DNA of 64,000 bases, taken from positions 2,542,001 to 2,606,000 of the forward strand of contig NZ_CP046600.1 in the NCBI RefSeq assembly GCF_018278905.1, in the 5' to 3' direction. The DNA is from Mycobacterium spongiae (GTDB lineage Bacteria; Actinomycetota; Actinomycetes; Mycobacteriales; Mycobacteriaceae). The notes beneath the pieces were generated by a model. The model ran no database searches and was not told the origin of the DNA. It saw only the letters and a program-made list of their open reading frames with translations. The position numbers were made by a program, and so were the translations under genes. Positions 18,064 through 27,213 of this stretch are shown piece after piece. Position 1 is the stretch's first letter, and each line of letters begins with the position of its first letter.

Positions 18064-18744
18064 CTACGGCGTCCGTCGCCGCAGCGTCGCAGCCGCCAAG
18101 CACAGCGACGCAATCGCGAAGGCCAAGACGACGACGATATCGCGAACCGCGATGTAGGTCAGCTCGGGATGCGCCGATACTTGCTGCAATGCCTCCAGCG
18201 CGTAGCTGGCCGGCATCGCGTTGCTGACCCACTCCAGCCAGGTAGGCAGCACCGCTCGGGGCACGATGATGCCGGCCAACAACAGCTGCGGCACCATGAC
18301 CAGGGGTATGAACTGTACTGCCTGAAACTCCGTGCGGGCGAACGCGCTACACAACAATCCCAGGCCGACCCCCAGGACCGCGTTGACGATCGCGATCACC
18401 AACACCCACACCGGGCTGCCGGCGGTGGTGAAGCCCAAGAACCAAAACGACACGACGGTGGCCACGACCGCTTGCGCTGCCGCCGCGATCGAGAACGCAG
18501 TTCCGTAGCCGAGCAAGAGGTCGAGCCGGCGCAGCGGCGTGGTCAGGATGCGCTCCAGCGTTCCCGAGGCTCGCTCGCGCTGCATTGTTATCGACGTGAT
18601 GATGAACATGATGAAGAGCGGGAAGAGACCCAGGATGATCAGGCAGGCGTTGTTGAACGGCGTCGGCGTGCCTGGACGGTGCGGGGCATTCTCGAACATG
18701 AAGTACATCAGAGTTATCACCAGCACCGGCACCAGCAGGATCAT
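18064..18744 (-). CDS. ABC-2 type transporter permease (Rv1686c-like)
   Basis: 226 residues from ATG 18744, the length annotated for Rv1686c. The frame stays open upstream to ATG 18894, and the segment just before 18744 (TTARILRQLAADHRSIA) looks like the normal permease N-terminus, so the real start may be upstream and overlap the ATPase gene by up to 67 bp. Six membrane helices; the loop after helix 2 contains RERASGTLERILTTPLRR, the coupling region of ABC-2 exporters. It pairs with the adjacent ATPase to form a drug- or lipid-type exporter. Confidence 0.85.
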   Translation of the reverse strand: MILLVPVLVITLMYFMFENAPHRPGTPTPFNNACLIILGLFPLFIMFIITSITMQRERASGTLERILTTPLRRLDLLLGYGTAFSIAAAAQAVVATVVSFWFLGFTTAGSPVWVLVIAIVNAVLGVGLGLLCSAFARTEFQAVQFIPLVMVPQLLLAGIIVPRAVLPTWLEWVSNAMPASYALEALQQVSAHPELTYIAVRDIVVVLAFAIASLCLAAATLRRRTP

Positions 18745-18827
18745 CGCGATGCTGCGGTGATCGGCGGCCAGCTGGCGCAGGATTCGCGCTGTGGTGGCTG
18801 TGTAGGGCTTTAGTTGCCCATGGAGCC

Positions 18828-19592
18828 CTACCCCGCTCGGAGCTCGGTGTTGCGGCGGATGATGGACAGAAACGCCTCCTCCAGTGACGTGCATCCGGTG
18901 TCCTTTCGTAGTTGGGTCGGCGTGGTATGGGCAACGAGATGGCCATCGCGCATCAGCACCAGATCACCGCAATGGTCTGCCTCGTCCATCACGTGGCTCG
19001 ATACCAGCAGCGTGGTCCCGCTGCGGGCGAGGTCGGTGAACTGCTCCCACAGATCGACTCGGAGCACCGGATCGAGGCCGACGGTGGGTTCGTCGAGAAC
19101 CAAGAGCGCAGGTTTGCAGACCAACGCGCACGCGAGCGACACCCTGGCGCGTTGGCCGCCGGAAAGGTTGCCGCAATAAACCAACGCGTGATCTGTTAGC
19201 CCGACCCGCTCGAGGGCAGCGTCGGCGGCGTGGCCGTCGAAGCCATACAACGACGCGATGTAACGCACGTTGTCGATGGTCCTGAGGTCGTTGTAGATGG
19301 TCGGGTCCTGCGGCATATAGCCGACACGTCGGCGCAGCGGGGCCGAACCCGCCGATTCGCCGAGTACGGTCACCTCGCCCGACGCCACGATCTGGGTGCC
19401 GACGATGCAGCGCATCAGCGTGGTCTTGCCGCAGCCGGACGGGCCCAAGAGGCCGGTAATGGTGCCGCGGGCAATGCGCAGTGAGATGTCATTCAGCGCC
19501 GGATGCTTGCCGCGAATGACCCGCAGATTTGCGATGCTGACGGCCGGCTCGGTGTGCGTCACCAGTAATTCATCGCACGATGAACTCATCAT
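18828..19592 (-). CDS. ABC transporter ATPase (Rv1687c-like)
   Basis: 254 residues from ATG 19592, with an in-frame ATG also at 19616. Single nucleotide-binding domain: Walker A GPSGCGKTT, Q-loop MPQDPTIYNDL, signature LSGGQRARVS, Walker B LLVLDEPTVGLDP, switch His SSHVMDE. The DRR/daunorubicin-type pattern and the ABC-2 permease next door indicate an exporter. The start region contains two TTCATC-like palindromes, suggesting control by the downstream TetR protein. Confidence 0.92.
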   Translation of the reverse strand: MMSSSCDELLVTHTEPAVSIANLRVIRGKHPALNDISLRIARGTITGLLGPSGCGKTTLMRCIVGTQIVASGEVTVLGESAGSAPLRRRVGYMPQDPTIYNDLRTIDNVRYIASLYGFDGHAADAALERVGLTDHALVYCGNLSGGQRARVSLACALVCKPALLVLDEPTVGLDPVLRVDLWEQFTDLARSGTTLLVSSHVMDEADHCGDLVLMRDGHLVAHTTPTQLRKDTGCTSLEEAFLSIIRRNTELRAG

Positions 19593-19600
19593 AGGATGAA
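19569..19600. promoter_or_regulatory. Candidate TetR operator: two adjacent palindromes
   Basis: TTCATC-gcac-GATGAA (19569-19584) is followed directly by CTCATC-atag-GATGAA (19585-19600). Same half-site, same 4-bp spacer, 16 bp centre to centre, overlapping the ATPase start. Two in-phase palindromes at the promoter end of a TetR-containing operon fit a cooperative operator; binding is inferred. Confidence 0.55.
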
Positions 19601-19640
19601 TATCCGCTTCTGCCACTCAGTTGTCAAGTTCGGGCTGGTC

Positions 19641-19754
19641 CCGTCACTCACTGCCGTTCGTGCTTGCTTGGCTGGGGTCACTCGACTCCCGGGTTTGATG
19701 GGTCGTCTCGTTCCCGTCACTCACTGCCGTTCGTTCCGCTCACTCGACTCGCGG
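19641..19754. repeat. Dispersed repeat upstream of mpg (two partial copies)
   Basis: CCGTCACTCACTGCCGTTCG occurs at 19641-19660 and 19714-19733, the second continuing into TTCCGCTCACTCGACTCG. The same sequence, inverted and differing by about one base, lies before cmk at 42909-42946. This family of near-palindromic, GAGTGAGCGG-containing sequence looks like a non-coding interspersed repeat. Confidence 0.7.
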
Positions 19755-19773
19755 GGGGTGCACAATCTGTCTG

Positions 19774-20397
19774 GTGAGCGCGGAGGAAATGGGGGTCGAC
19801 CCGGTCGAGGCGGCGCATAGCCTCTTGGGCGCCACCATCGCCGCCCGCGGGGTGACCGCGATCGTCGTCGAGGTCGAGGCGTATGGCGGAGTCCCCGACG
19901 GTCCCTGGCCCGACGCCGCGGCACACTCGTATCGCGGCCTCAACGGGCGCAACGCCGTCATGTTCGGTCCGCCTGGCCGGCTTTACACCTACCGCAGTCA
20001 TGGGATCCATGTCTGTGCCAATGTCGCGTGCGGCCCCGAGGGCACTGCGGCCGCCGTTCTACTGAGAGCGTGCGCCATCGTTGACGGCGTTGCTACTGCG
20101 CAGTGCCGACGCGGCGCCGCGGTCCGGCCCGTGGCGCTCGCGCGCGGCCCCGGAAACCTTTGTTCCGCGCTTGGAATTACCATGGACGACAACGGCATTG
20201 ACCTCTTCGCCGAGGATAGTCCGGTATCACTGGGCCTCCAACCGGGCCGACCCGAAGGCAGTGCTGCGATATCGGGTCCGCGGGTCGGTGTCAGCAAAGC
20301 GGCCGACCGGCCGTGGCGGTTGTGGCTGGCGGGTCGTCCGGAGGTATCGGCGTATCGGCGAAGCCCGCGAGCGCCGGCCCCGGGCGACAGCGACTAG
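19774..20397 (+). CDS. mpg: 3-methyladenine DNA glycosylase
   Basis: 207 residues from GTG 19774. AAG/MPG family: the motif VEVEAYGG carries the catalytic Glu, and [17 protein letters not shown] with [15 protein letters not shown] forms the base-flipping pocket. The enzyme excises alkylated purines in base-excision repair. Length is close to M. tuberculosis Mpg (203). tyrS follows within 30 bp, as in M. tuberculosis, suggesting one transcript. Confidence 0.93.
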   Translation: MSAEEMGVDPVEAAHSLLGATIAARGVTAIVVEVEAYGGVPDGPWPDAAAHSYRGLNGRNAVMFGPPGRLYTYRSHGIHVCANVACGPEGTAAAVLLRACAIVDGVATAQCRRGAAVRPVALARGPGNLCSALGITMDDNGIDLFAEDSPVSLGLQPGRPEGSAAISGPRVGVSKAADRPWRLWLAGRPEVSAYRRSPRAPAPGDSD

Positions 20398-20426
20398 CCA
20401 GGATGACCCTGGAAGGATTGCCAGGC

Positions 20427-21707
20427 ATGGGCGCACATTCTCCGGGGGTCCTCGACGAGCTGAGCTGGCGTGAATTGATTGCACAGTCCACGGACCTCGA
20501 AGCGTTGGGCGCCGAATTGCAGCGCGGGCCGATGACGGTCTATGCCGGGTTCGACCCCACCGCACCAAGCCTGCATGCCGGAAACTTGGTTCCGTTGTTG
20601 GCTCTGCGGCGCTTCCAACGCGGCGGCCATCGCCCCATCGTTCTCGCCGGCGGGGCCACCGGCATGATCGGTGACCCGCGTGAGGTCGGCGAACGCAGTC
20701 TTAACGACGTGGACACCGTCGCCGACTGGACCGAGCGGATTCGCGGGCAGCTGGAACTGTTTGTCGAGTTCGATGATTCGCCGACGGGCGGGATTATCGA
20801 AAATAATCTCGAGTGGACGCGGTCCATGTCGGTGATCGAGTTCTTGCGTGATGTCGGCAAGCATTTCTCAGTCAACGTAATGCTGGATCGCGACACCATC
20901 CGGCGGCGGCTCGAGGGCGAAGGGATCTCCTACACAGAATTCAGCTACATGCTGCTGCAGGCCAACGATTACGTCGAACTGCGCCGGCGCCACGGGTGCG
21001 TGCTGCAGATTGGCGGCTCGGATCAGTGGGGCAACATCATCGCCGGGGTCCGCCTGGTGCGTCAGAAGCTCGGTGCTGCAGTGCACGCGCTCACGGTTCC
21101 GCTGGTGACCGCCACCGACGGCACCAAGTTCGGCAAGTCCACCGGGGGCGGCAGTTTGTGGCTGGACCCACAGATGACCAGCCCCTACGCCTGGTACCAG
21201 TACTTCGTTAACACCGCTGATGCGGATGTGATTCGTTATTTGCGGTGGTTCACTTTTCTGCCGGCCGACGAGCTGGCCGAGCTGGAGCAGGTAACGGCCG
21301 AGCGTCCGCAACAACGCGCTGCTCAACGTCGGCTAGCTCGAGAACTCACTGTCCTAGTGCATGGCGACGCAGCCACCGAAGCCGTTGAACACGCCAGCCG
21401 GGCGCTTTTCGGCCAGGGCGAGCTGACCCGCCTCGACGAGGCGACGCTCGCCGCGGCGTTGCGCGAAACCGCCGTCGCCGAACTCAAACCGGGCACTCCG
21501 GACGGCATAGTCGACCTGCTGGTGGCCACTGGCTTGTCAGCCAGCAAGGGTGCCGCGCGCCGCACGATCGGCGAAGGCGGGGTGTCGGTCAACAACATTC
21601 GCGTCGACAGCGACGCGTGGTCTCCACAGGCCTCGGACTTTCTGCACGGTCGTTGGTTGGTGTTGCGTCGCGGCAAGCGAAATATTGCCGGGATCGAGAG
21701 GAACTGA
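20427..21707 (+). CDS. tyrS: Tyrosyl-tRNA synthetase
   Basis: 426 residues from ATG 20427, chosen because GGAAGG lies about 12 nt upstream; ATG 20403 is possible. Class I synthetase: the HIGH-like motif is PSLHAGNL, the KMSKS-like motif KFGKS, and the tyrosine pocket is in [14 protein letters not shown] and GGSDQWGN. The C-terminal S4 RNA-binding domain ([20 protein letters not shown]) is complete. Charges tRNA-Tyr in the cytoplasm. Confidence 0.97.
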   Translation: MGAHSPGVLDELSWRELIAQSTDLEALGAELQRGPMTVYAGFDPTAPSLHAGNLVPLLALRRFQRGGHRPIVLAGGATGMIGDPREVGERSLNDVDTVADWTERIRGQLELFVEFDDSPTGGIIENNLEWTRSMSVIEFLRDVGKHFSVNVMLDRDTIRRRLEGEGISYTEFSYMLLQANDYVELRRRHGCVLQIGGSDQWGNIIAGVRLVRQKLGAAVHALTVPLVTATDGTKFGKSTGGGSLWLDPQMTSPYAWYQYFVNTADADVIRYLRWFTFLPADELAELEQVTAERPQQRAAQRRLARELTVLVHGDAATEAVEHASRALFGQGELTRLDEATLAAALRETAVAELKPGTPDGIVDLLVATGLSASKGAARRTIGEGGVSVNNIRVDSDAWSPQASDFLHGRWLVLRRGKRNIAGIERN

Positions 21708-21871
21708 AAGGGGGCTCGGCGCCCACCGGGATGGTCACCGTAGGCCGGCCTGACCGATAGTGAACCCCGGATGGTTGCGGATTGCCTTTGCCCCGGGCGG
21801 ATCCACCGTCGAGCGTCGCTACGTGGTGGGGCGCACTTGGCGGGCTGATGCCGTGTGCAAGGAAGGAAGAT

Positions 21872-21929
21872 CCAGCGGGGATCTTAGCGCGTGGGTGGGT
21901 GGGATAGGGCGCGCTAAGACCCCCGCTGG
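21872..21929. repeat. Inverted repeat, 20-bp arms, 18-bp loop
   Basis: Arms 21872-21891 and 21910-21929 match at 19 of 20 positions (CCAGCGGGG[A/G]TCTTAGCGCG). About 165 bp after tyrS. There is no T-run, so it is not a classical terminator; it could be a mobile palindromic unit or an RNA stem. Confidence 0.75.
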
Positions 21930-22122
21930 CGATCGAGATCATTGACAGAAGTTGCGCGCACTCACACTGGCGTGCGTCGGGCTATGTCGCCGCCGTTCGG
22001 GGCCGCGCGAATGATCTCGGTTTGGCAGCACAGCATTTAGAAAACGTGACACCAGTGTGGACTGAGCTCGAGTGTGGGCTGAGCTCGCTAGCTGGCTGCT
22101 CGTTCACTATTTTGTTGTGATC

Positions 22123-22172
22123 CGGCGGGGATCTCAAACTTGGGGGATTGGGAGGCGATGAGATCCCCGCCG
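22123..22172. repeat. Inverted repeat, perfect 14-bp arms, 22-bp loop
   Basis: CGGCGGGGATCTCA at 22123-22136 pairs exactly with TGAGATCCCCGCCG at 22159-22172. It shares the GCGGGGATCT core with the hairpin 250 bp earlier. Confidence 0.75.
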
Positions 22173-22597
22173 AGGCTTGGCGACGAATGTCCGGGAGTGT
22201 CTGGCTCACTCGTCGTTGTTGGCGTGGACCGCCGGAAGCCTTTCCGGTCGATTTCCGCGCCGAGACCCATTGTTGGATCGTTTGGAGCCACCGGGTATCC
22301 CACGACCAGTTGTTGGGCGGGTGGAAATCCGGTTCCTCCAGCCGCATGATGGCGTTGTCCTCCGATCGGAGGACACGGGAAGAACTGTCGCCCCTCGACG
22401 TGCTGAAACACCAGGCTGGGAACCGGGCCGCTCGATTCCGCTGGCACTAGTGCCGGCCGCGCGGTCGGACCCGCCGCAAAACGCGTTAGTGTGCAAACCT
22501 TGACCTCACTGTGTTGTGCATGTGACTCATGTACAGCACTGTTGTCCCGGAGATTCCAGTGGCGCAAGTGCAGTAACGGACAGGTGAGAACTGGGCG

Positions 22598-22981
22598 ATG
22601 AGTGCACATCTAGCCGAGCCGAAGCGGACCTGGCGAGCAGGCCGCCAGGTGACAGCCCTTTTGGGGCTGATTGTTGGGGTGTTTGGTGCGGCCGGGAGCT
22701 GCGCAGCACCGATCCAGGCCGATTTGATGGGTAATGCTTTTCTGGCGGCGCTGGACAACGCCGGTATCTCGTACAGTCAACCGGTAACCACGATGACGTT
22801 GGGCCGGTCCGTCTGTCCGATGGCGGTGGAGCCGGGCGGGACGTTCGAGTCCGTGACGACGGCCATGGCTGAACGCATCGGCATAGGGCGCGACGCGGCG
22901 GAAGCGTTCACCATCGTCGCGATAGCGACGTATTGCCCCGCGATAATCGCGCCGCTGCTGCCTGACCGACTACAGGCCTAA
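22598..22981 (+). CDS. lprJ: LprJ-like small exported protein (DUF732)
   Basis: 127 residues, as in M. tuberculosis LprJ. A hydrophobic segment (about residues 19-33) ends in FGAAGSCAAP, a lipobox-like site with Cys about residue 34, followed by the DUF732 pattern FLAALDNAGISYSQP, a GRSVCP Cys and an ATYCP Cys, which probably form a disulphide outside the cell. DUF732 proteins are small mycobacterial secreted or lipoproteins; function largely unknown (LprJ is reported to influence KdpD signalling). Monocistronic after a long gap. Confidence 0.88.
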   Translation: MSAHLAEPKRTWRAGRQVTALLGLIVGVFGAAGSCAAPIQADLMGNAFLAALDNAGISYSQPVTTMTLGRSVCPMAVEPGGTFESVTTAMAERIGIGRDAAEAFTIVAIATYCPAIIAPLLPDRLQA

Positions 22982-23064
22982 AACTCACCTTCGAACTGCC
23001 CGCGCTGGCTGCAGGCAGTCGGGTTGCCCGCACCAGTCATCCTGGGCCGCAGCGGGCCGCGTCA

Positions 23065-25038
23065 ATGGCTGATTTCCGCGCTACGATTAACCCGATGACC
23101 AGGTCAAGCGTCCCTGGGTTGTTGGTCAGCTGCGAGGACTGGATCGCGCGGCTGAAAGGGGCCGCCGCGTCTGGGCAGTGTGTGGACTTGGCTCCGGGAG
23201 AAGACCTAGAACCTGCGGATGGGGCGACCTGGAGCCCCGATCGGCGGGTCCCCGCTGCCGCCTTGCGCGCGGTTCTTACCTGCGCTGACCTTGTCGTCGA
23301 CAGCGGCGGGCTGCGCATTCGGGGTGCACGAATCATAGGGGCGCTGGACTTGAACCACGTGGTGTTTCGCCATCCCCTGTACCTGATCCAGTGCCTGCTC
23401 GACGAGACGCTGTGCATTACCGGGGCGACGATTCTCGATCTGAATCTCCGCGGCACTCATCTGCCCGGCATTGACATGGTGCGGTCCGAGATTACGGGAT
23501 CAATGTTCGCCGGAGACGGGTTTGAAGCAGCCGGAGAAATCCGCGCCTCGGGGGCTAAGATCCAAGGCGATCTCGACGTCAGCGGCGCCACTCTCAACAA
23601 CCCCGAGGGCTGTGCCCTTAACCTCGACATCGCAGAGATCGGCGGCAATTTGGTCGCCGCCGGCGGCTTTCAAGCCAACGGCGAAATCAGCGCTTTGCAG
23701 GCTGCCATCAAGGGCCAACTCGACCTTCGTGGCGCCACGCTCACCAACCCCAACGGCTGCGCCCTCATCCTCAACGGCGCCGAGATCGGCAGCAGCGTGT
23801 TTGCCGGGGAGGCGTTTGAAGCCAACGGAGAAATCCGCGCCTGGGATGCGACGATCAAGGGCCCCCTCCGCCTCAGCGGCGCCACCGTCACCAACCCCAA
23901 CGGCTGCTCCCTGAACCTCTTTGGCGCCGAGATCGGCAGCAGCGTCTATGCCGGGGACGGATTTGAAGCCAACGGACAATTCCTCGCCTGGGCAGCCACG
24001 ATCAAAGGCCAGCTCTACCTCAGCGGCGCCACACTCAACAACCCGAACGACTGTGCGCTGAGCCTCAGCGGCGCCGAGATCGCCGACAACCTGCTCGCCG
24101 GGGACGGTTTTGAAGCCCGCGGAGAAATCAACGCCATGGGTGCCCGCATCAACGGCGACTTCAGGCTCAGCGGTGCCAACCTCTACAACCCGAACGGCGT
24201 CGCCCTCAATCTCAAAAAGGCAAAGCTCGGTGTGTTGACGCTGGCGCCCGAATCGGTCCAGGGGCCAATCGTGTTGAACCGGGCCGTCATCGAGGATCTG
24301 GTAACCGCCTCCAAGGATCCGCCGCCCGTAGTCGCCACTGGGTGGACCCTCGGCGATATTCACGGACCACTTCGGTACGACTGGCGCATCGCCAAAAAGT
24401 GGCTCAACGCCAAGTCGCCGTCGAGCACTCAGCCTCCGCGACGCGAGCAGAAAGGCCGTGCGCCCGTGCAGCCGTGGTATGAGCTGGCCGACGTGTACGA
24501 GCGCAACGGTGGTCCGGCAGCCGCGCGCCATCTCCGGTTCGCGGCAGCGAACAAGACGACCAAGCAATCCCCTTGGCCGACCAAGTTGGTCCGTAGGGCC
24601 TACCTATTGCTGGCGGGCAACGGCTACTACCCGTTGATCGCCGCACTGTGGCTGCTGCTCGTTGTGGTGGCAGGGTGGCGGCTAGTAGCTACCAATCGGG
24701 AAGACATCCTTCCTGCCCACGAGGTGGTCGCGGCGATACAACACCAGATGGGGGACCGTGCGCCCCCTATCACGGCCGAGACGCCCTGCGAAAAACTGTC
24801 GGATCTCGCCAAAGCTGAGAACATCAAAACCTTGCGGGCATATCCCTGCATGACCTCGTTCGCATTTGCCGTGAACACGATTTTGCCGGCGGCCGGTGGG
24901 GTCATCGAATCGGATTGGGTGGTGGCACCTGACGCCACTCGTGCGCTCACGCTCGGTTTGCCGATGCTCAAGTTCACCGCATGGGGTCTGGCGGCTCTCC
25001 TGCTCGCGGCGATCACCGGACTGCTTCGCAAGACATAG
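23065..25038 (+). CDS. Membrane-anchored repeat protein, probable beta-helix; unknown function
   Basis: 657 residues. Residues about 150-395 hold five tandem 49-residue repeats (147 bp each; the conserved Phe codons are at 23521, 23668, 23815, 23962 and 24109), each like GFEANGEIRA..IKGxLxLSGAT..NPNGCAL.L.GAEIG. Alternating short hydrophobic strands and Asn/Gly turns suggest a right-handed beta-helix or bactofilin-like solenoid. A linker with YELADVYERNGGPAAARHLRFAA is followed by a membrane helix (about 532-553), a Cys-containing loop of about 80 residues and a last membrane helix. No catalytic motif seen. In M. tuberculosis lprJ is followed directly by the Rv1691-like gene, as I recall, so this gene appears inserted here. 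Confidence 0.8.
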   Translation: MADFRATINPMTRSSVPGLLVSCEDWIARLKGAAASGQCVDLAPGEDLEPADGATWSPDRRVPAAALRAVLTCADLVVDSGGLRIRGARIIGALDLNHVVFRHPLYLIQCLLDETLCITGATILDLNLRGTHLPGIDMVRSEITGSMFAGDGFEAAGEIRASGAKIQGDLDVSGATLNNPEGCALNLDIAEIGGNLVAAGGFQANGEISALQAAIKGQLDLRGATLTNPNGCALILNGAEIGSSVFAGEAFEANGEIRAWDATIKGPLRLSGATVTNPNGCSLNLFGAEIGSSVYAGDGFEANGQFLAWAATIKGQLYLSGATLNNPNDCALSLSGAEIADNLLAGDGFEARGEINAMGARINGDFRLSGANLYNPNGVALNLKKAKLGVLTLAPESVQGPIVLNRAVIEDLVTASKDPPPVVATGWTLGDIHGPLRYDWRIAKKWLNAKSPSSTQPPRREQKGRAPVQPWYELADVYERNGGPAAARHLRFAAANKTTKQSPWPTKLVRRAYLLLAGNGYYPLIAALWLLLVVVAGWRLVATNREDILPAHEVVAAIQHQMGDRAPPITAETPCEKLSDLAKAENIKTLRAYPCMTSFAFAVNTILPAAGGVIESDWVVAPDATRALTLGLPMLKFTAWGLAALLLAAITGLLRKT

Positions 25039-25113
25039 CCACTCGAGAGCGCAATCACGGCGGTCGTAGGAGTCAATTGTGAGCCGGCCCGATGCGCCCG
25101 TAACCTCTAGCGC

Positions 25114-25953
25114 GTGGTCGACGACAGGCACGATGGAGGCGATCAGCGCCGACCCCGGACGGCCTCGGGCGACGCGCCACGCCGTGGACAACGGCGCGAT
25201 CGCGATGGTGCCCGGTCGGCTCCGGGCCGTGCGCGAAAAACGAAGCCCCAAGCTGCTTCCGCCGCCGGCGATCGCGACGATCGTTCGCCCCAGGACGAGC
25301 CGGCAATTCCACCTCATGTGGAGGCCAAGCAACTCGCGCCCGAGATCCGGCGCGAACTAACCACGCTCGACCGAACCACCGCCGAAGCGGTGGCGCGTCA
25401 CCTCGTGGTTGCCGGCGATCTGCTGGCCGACGACCCGGAAGCTGCACTGAGTCATGCGCGCGCGGCCCGGGCTCGGTCCAGCCGGATCGCCGCGGTTCGC
25501 GAAGCCGTCGGGATCGCTGCCTACCATTGCGGCGACTGGGCACAAGCCTTAGCTGAATTGCGTGCCGCCCGAAGAATGGGCAGCAAGTCCGAGTTGCTTG
25601 CCCTAATCGCCGATTGCGAACGCGGTCTCGGCCGGCCTCAGCGCGCCATCGAACTAACACGCGGAGCCGAGGCGGCACAGCTCGACGGTGACGACGCCGA
25701 CGAGTTACGCATCGTTGTCGCCGGTGCGCGCGCGGATCTCGGGCAGCTCGAACAGGCGTTGACCGTGTTGTCCACGCCGCAGCTGGACCCGAAGCGCAGC
25801 GGGGCGACCGCTGCGCGACTCTTCTACGCCTATGCCGAAACACTGTTGGCGTTGGGCCGCGACGACGAGGCGCTGCACTGGTTTCTGCGATCAGCGGCCG
25901 CCGATATCGAGGGCGTCACGGACGCCGAAGACCGTGTCAATGAGTTGGGCTAG
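25114..25953 (+). CDS. Tetratricopeptide-repeat protein (Rv1691-like)
   Basis: 279 residues from GTG 25114. The first about 65 residues are Arg/Asp-rich and disordered; residues 75-275 are TPR-type helical pairs (ALSHARAARARSSRIAAVREAVGIAAYHCGDWAQAL, ARLFYAYAETLLALGRDDEALHWF). No signal peptide, so cytoplasmic, likely a protein-protein scaffold. It abuts the next gene with no gap (TAG then GTG) and begins the run that leads to recN. Confidence 0.85.
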   Translation: MVDDRHDGGDQRRPRTASGDAPRRGQRRDRDGARSAPGRARKTKPQAASAAGDRDDRSPQDEPAIPPHVEAKQLAPEIRRELTTLDRTTAEAVARHLVVAGDLLADDPEAALSHARAARARSSRIAAVREAVGIAAYHCGDWAQALAELRAARRMGSKSELLALIADCERGLGRPQRAIELTRGAEAAQLDGDDADELRIVVAGARADLGQLEQALTVLSTPQLDPKRSGATAARLFYAYAETLLALGRDDEALHWFLRSAAADIEGVTDAEDRVNELG

Positions 25954-26994
25954 GTGATGGGGCACAGCATTGCGCAGGACTATGACTGCCTGCTGATCGA
26001 CTTGGACGGGACGGTGTTCCGCGGCCGTGAGCCCACCGAAGGCGCCGTTGAGTCGCTCGACGCCATCCGCAGCCGCAAGCTCTTCGTCACCAACAACGCA
26101 TCCCGCAGCGCCGACGAGGTCGCCGCGCACCTCAGCGAGCTCGGCTTCAGCATCGTCGGCGACGACGTCGTCACCAGCGCCCAAAGTGCCGCCCACCTGC
26201 TGGCCAGCCAGTTGCCACCCGACTCCAAGGTGCTCATTGTCGGCACCGAGGCGTTGGCCAACGAGATCGCCGCAGTCGGGCTCTGCCCGGTGCAGCGTTT
26301 TGACGATCTCCCCGACGCGGTTGTCCAGGGCCTATCGATGACCATCGGTTGGTCGGAGCTCGCCGAGGCCGCGTTGGCCATTCGGGCGGGTGCGCTGTGG
26401 GTGGCGGCCAATGTCGACCCCACGTTGCCCACCGAGCGCGGCTTGCTGCCCGGCAATGGGTCCATGGTGGCGGCGTTGCGGGCGGCGACCGGTGTCGACC
26501 CGCAAGTGGCGGGCAAGCCCGCGCCCACATTGATGACCGATGCGATCTCTCGGGGCGATTTCCGCGCTCCGTTGGTGGTCGGTGACCGTCTGGACACCGA
26601 CATCGAGGGCGCCAATGCCGCGGGGCTGCCCAGCCTGATGGTGCTGACCGGGGTCAATGGCGCGCGGGACGCGGTATACGCCGACCCGGCGCACCGGCCG
26701 ACGTACATTGGCCATGACCTGCGCTCTTTGCACAAGACCGGGAAGGTGCTCGAAGTAGCGCCACAGCCCAGCTGGCAGGTCGACGTGCGCGGCAATGCGG
26801 TAACGGTCCGCCACAACAGCGACCACGACGCCGTCGCTGTGGCAGACGATGGATTGTCGATCGTGCGGGCCGTCGCAAGCGCGGTGTGGAAGATGTCGTC
26901 CTCGGATCTTCAAGGGGAGCCCTTGCGCATCGAGCCGGCCGACGAGCGGGCCGGCGCGGCACTAAACCGCTGGTCGCTGATGCGTGGCGACTAG
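25954..26994 (+). CDS. HAD-family glycerol-3-phosphate phosphatase (Rv1692-like)
   Basis: 346 residues from GTG 25954 (ATG also at 25957), directly after the stop of the TPR gene. HAD motif I is DLDGTVFRG with the nucleophile and acid Asp; motif II is FVTNNASRS; the C2-type cap contains NPD/NagD-like sequence; motif IV is VVGDRLDTDI. About 75 extra C-terminal residues follow the catalytic core. The M. tuberculosis enzyme dephosphorylates glycerol-3-phosphate, linked to polar-head recycling. Confidence 0.9.
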   Translation: MMGHSIAQDYDCLLIDLDGTVFRGREPTEGAVESLDAIRSRKLFVTNNASRSADEVAAHLSELGFSIVGDDVVTSAQSAAHLLASQLPPDSKVLIVGTEALANEIAAVGLCPVQRFDDLPDAVVQGLSMTIGWSELAEAALAIRAGALWVAANVDPTLPTERGLLPGNGSMVAALRAATGVDPQVAGKPAPTLMTDAISRGDFRAPLVVGDRLDTDIEGANAAGLPSLMVLTGVNGARDAVYADPAHRPTYIGHDLRSLHKTGKVLEVAPQPSWQVDVRGNAVTVRHNSDHDAVAVADDGLSIVRAVASAVWKMSSSDLQGEPLRIEPADERAGAALNRWSLMRGD

Positions 26995-27017
26995 CCGGTG
27001 ACTAGCGTAGGAACGCA

Positions 27018-27206
27018 ATGACTATTGATCCTGAACAGATTCGCGCTGAAATCGAAGCACTCGTTTCTCAGCTGCCCGATCCCGCAGATTTTTCTGCCGA
27101 CACCGAAAATGGGCCGTCTCTTGCCGAGCTCGAAGACATCGCACGCCGTCTATCGGAGGCACACGACGTGTTGTTGACTGCCCTGGAGTCGGCGGAGAAG
27201 GGCTGA
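27018..27206 (+). CDS. Small conserved acidic protein (Rv1693-like)
   Basis: 62 residues, strongly acidic, with two predicted helices (DPEQIRAEIEALVSQL and SLAELEDIARRLSEAHDVL). Position between the phosphatase and tlyA and its size match Rv1693. No domain recognised; possibly a small partner protein. Confidence 0.8.
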   Translation: MTIDPEQIRAEIEALVSQLPDPADFSADTENGPSLAELEDIARRLSEAHDVLLTALESAEKG

Positions 27207-27213
27207 GTGCTCC

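Larger units (their letters stand above)
21708..22597. other. 890-bp gene-free stretch with two large hairpins
   Basis: No frame here looks like a conserved protein: all open frames are short, start poorly and shadow each other. It contains two inverted repeats sharing the core GCGGGGATCT, described separately. The rest may be a decayed mobile element or a decayed gene. Confidence 0.6.

Noticed and set aside
17962..18813. 283-residue Arg/Gln/Asp-rich frame on the + strand
   Set aside because: Antisense to the ABC permease, low complexity, no homology pattern.
22088..22609. 173-residue minus-strand frame in the gap before lprJ
   Set aside because: Covers a hairpin, has no ribosome site and no recognisable domain; competing frames of equal quality exist on the + strand.
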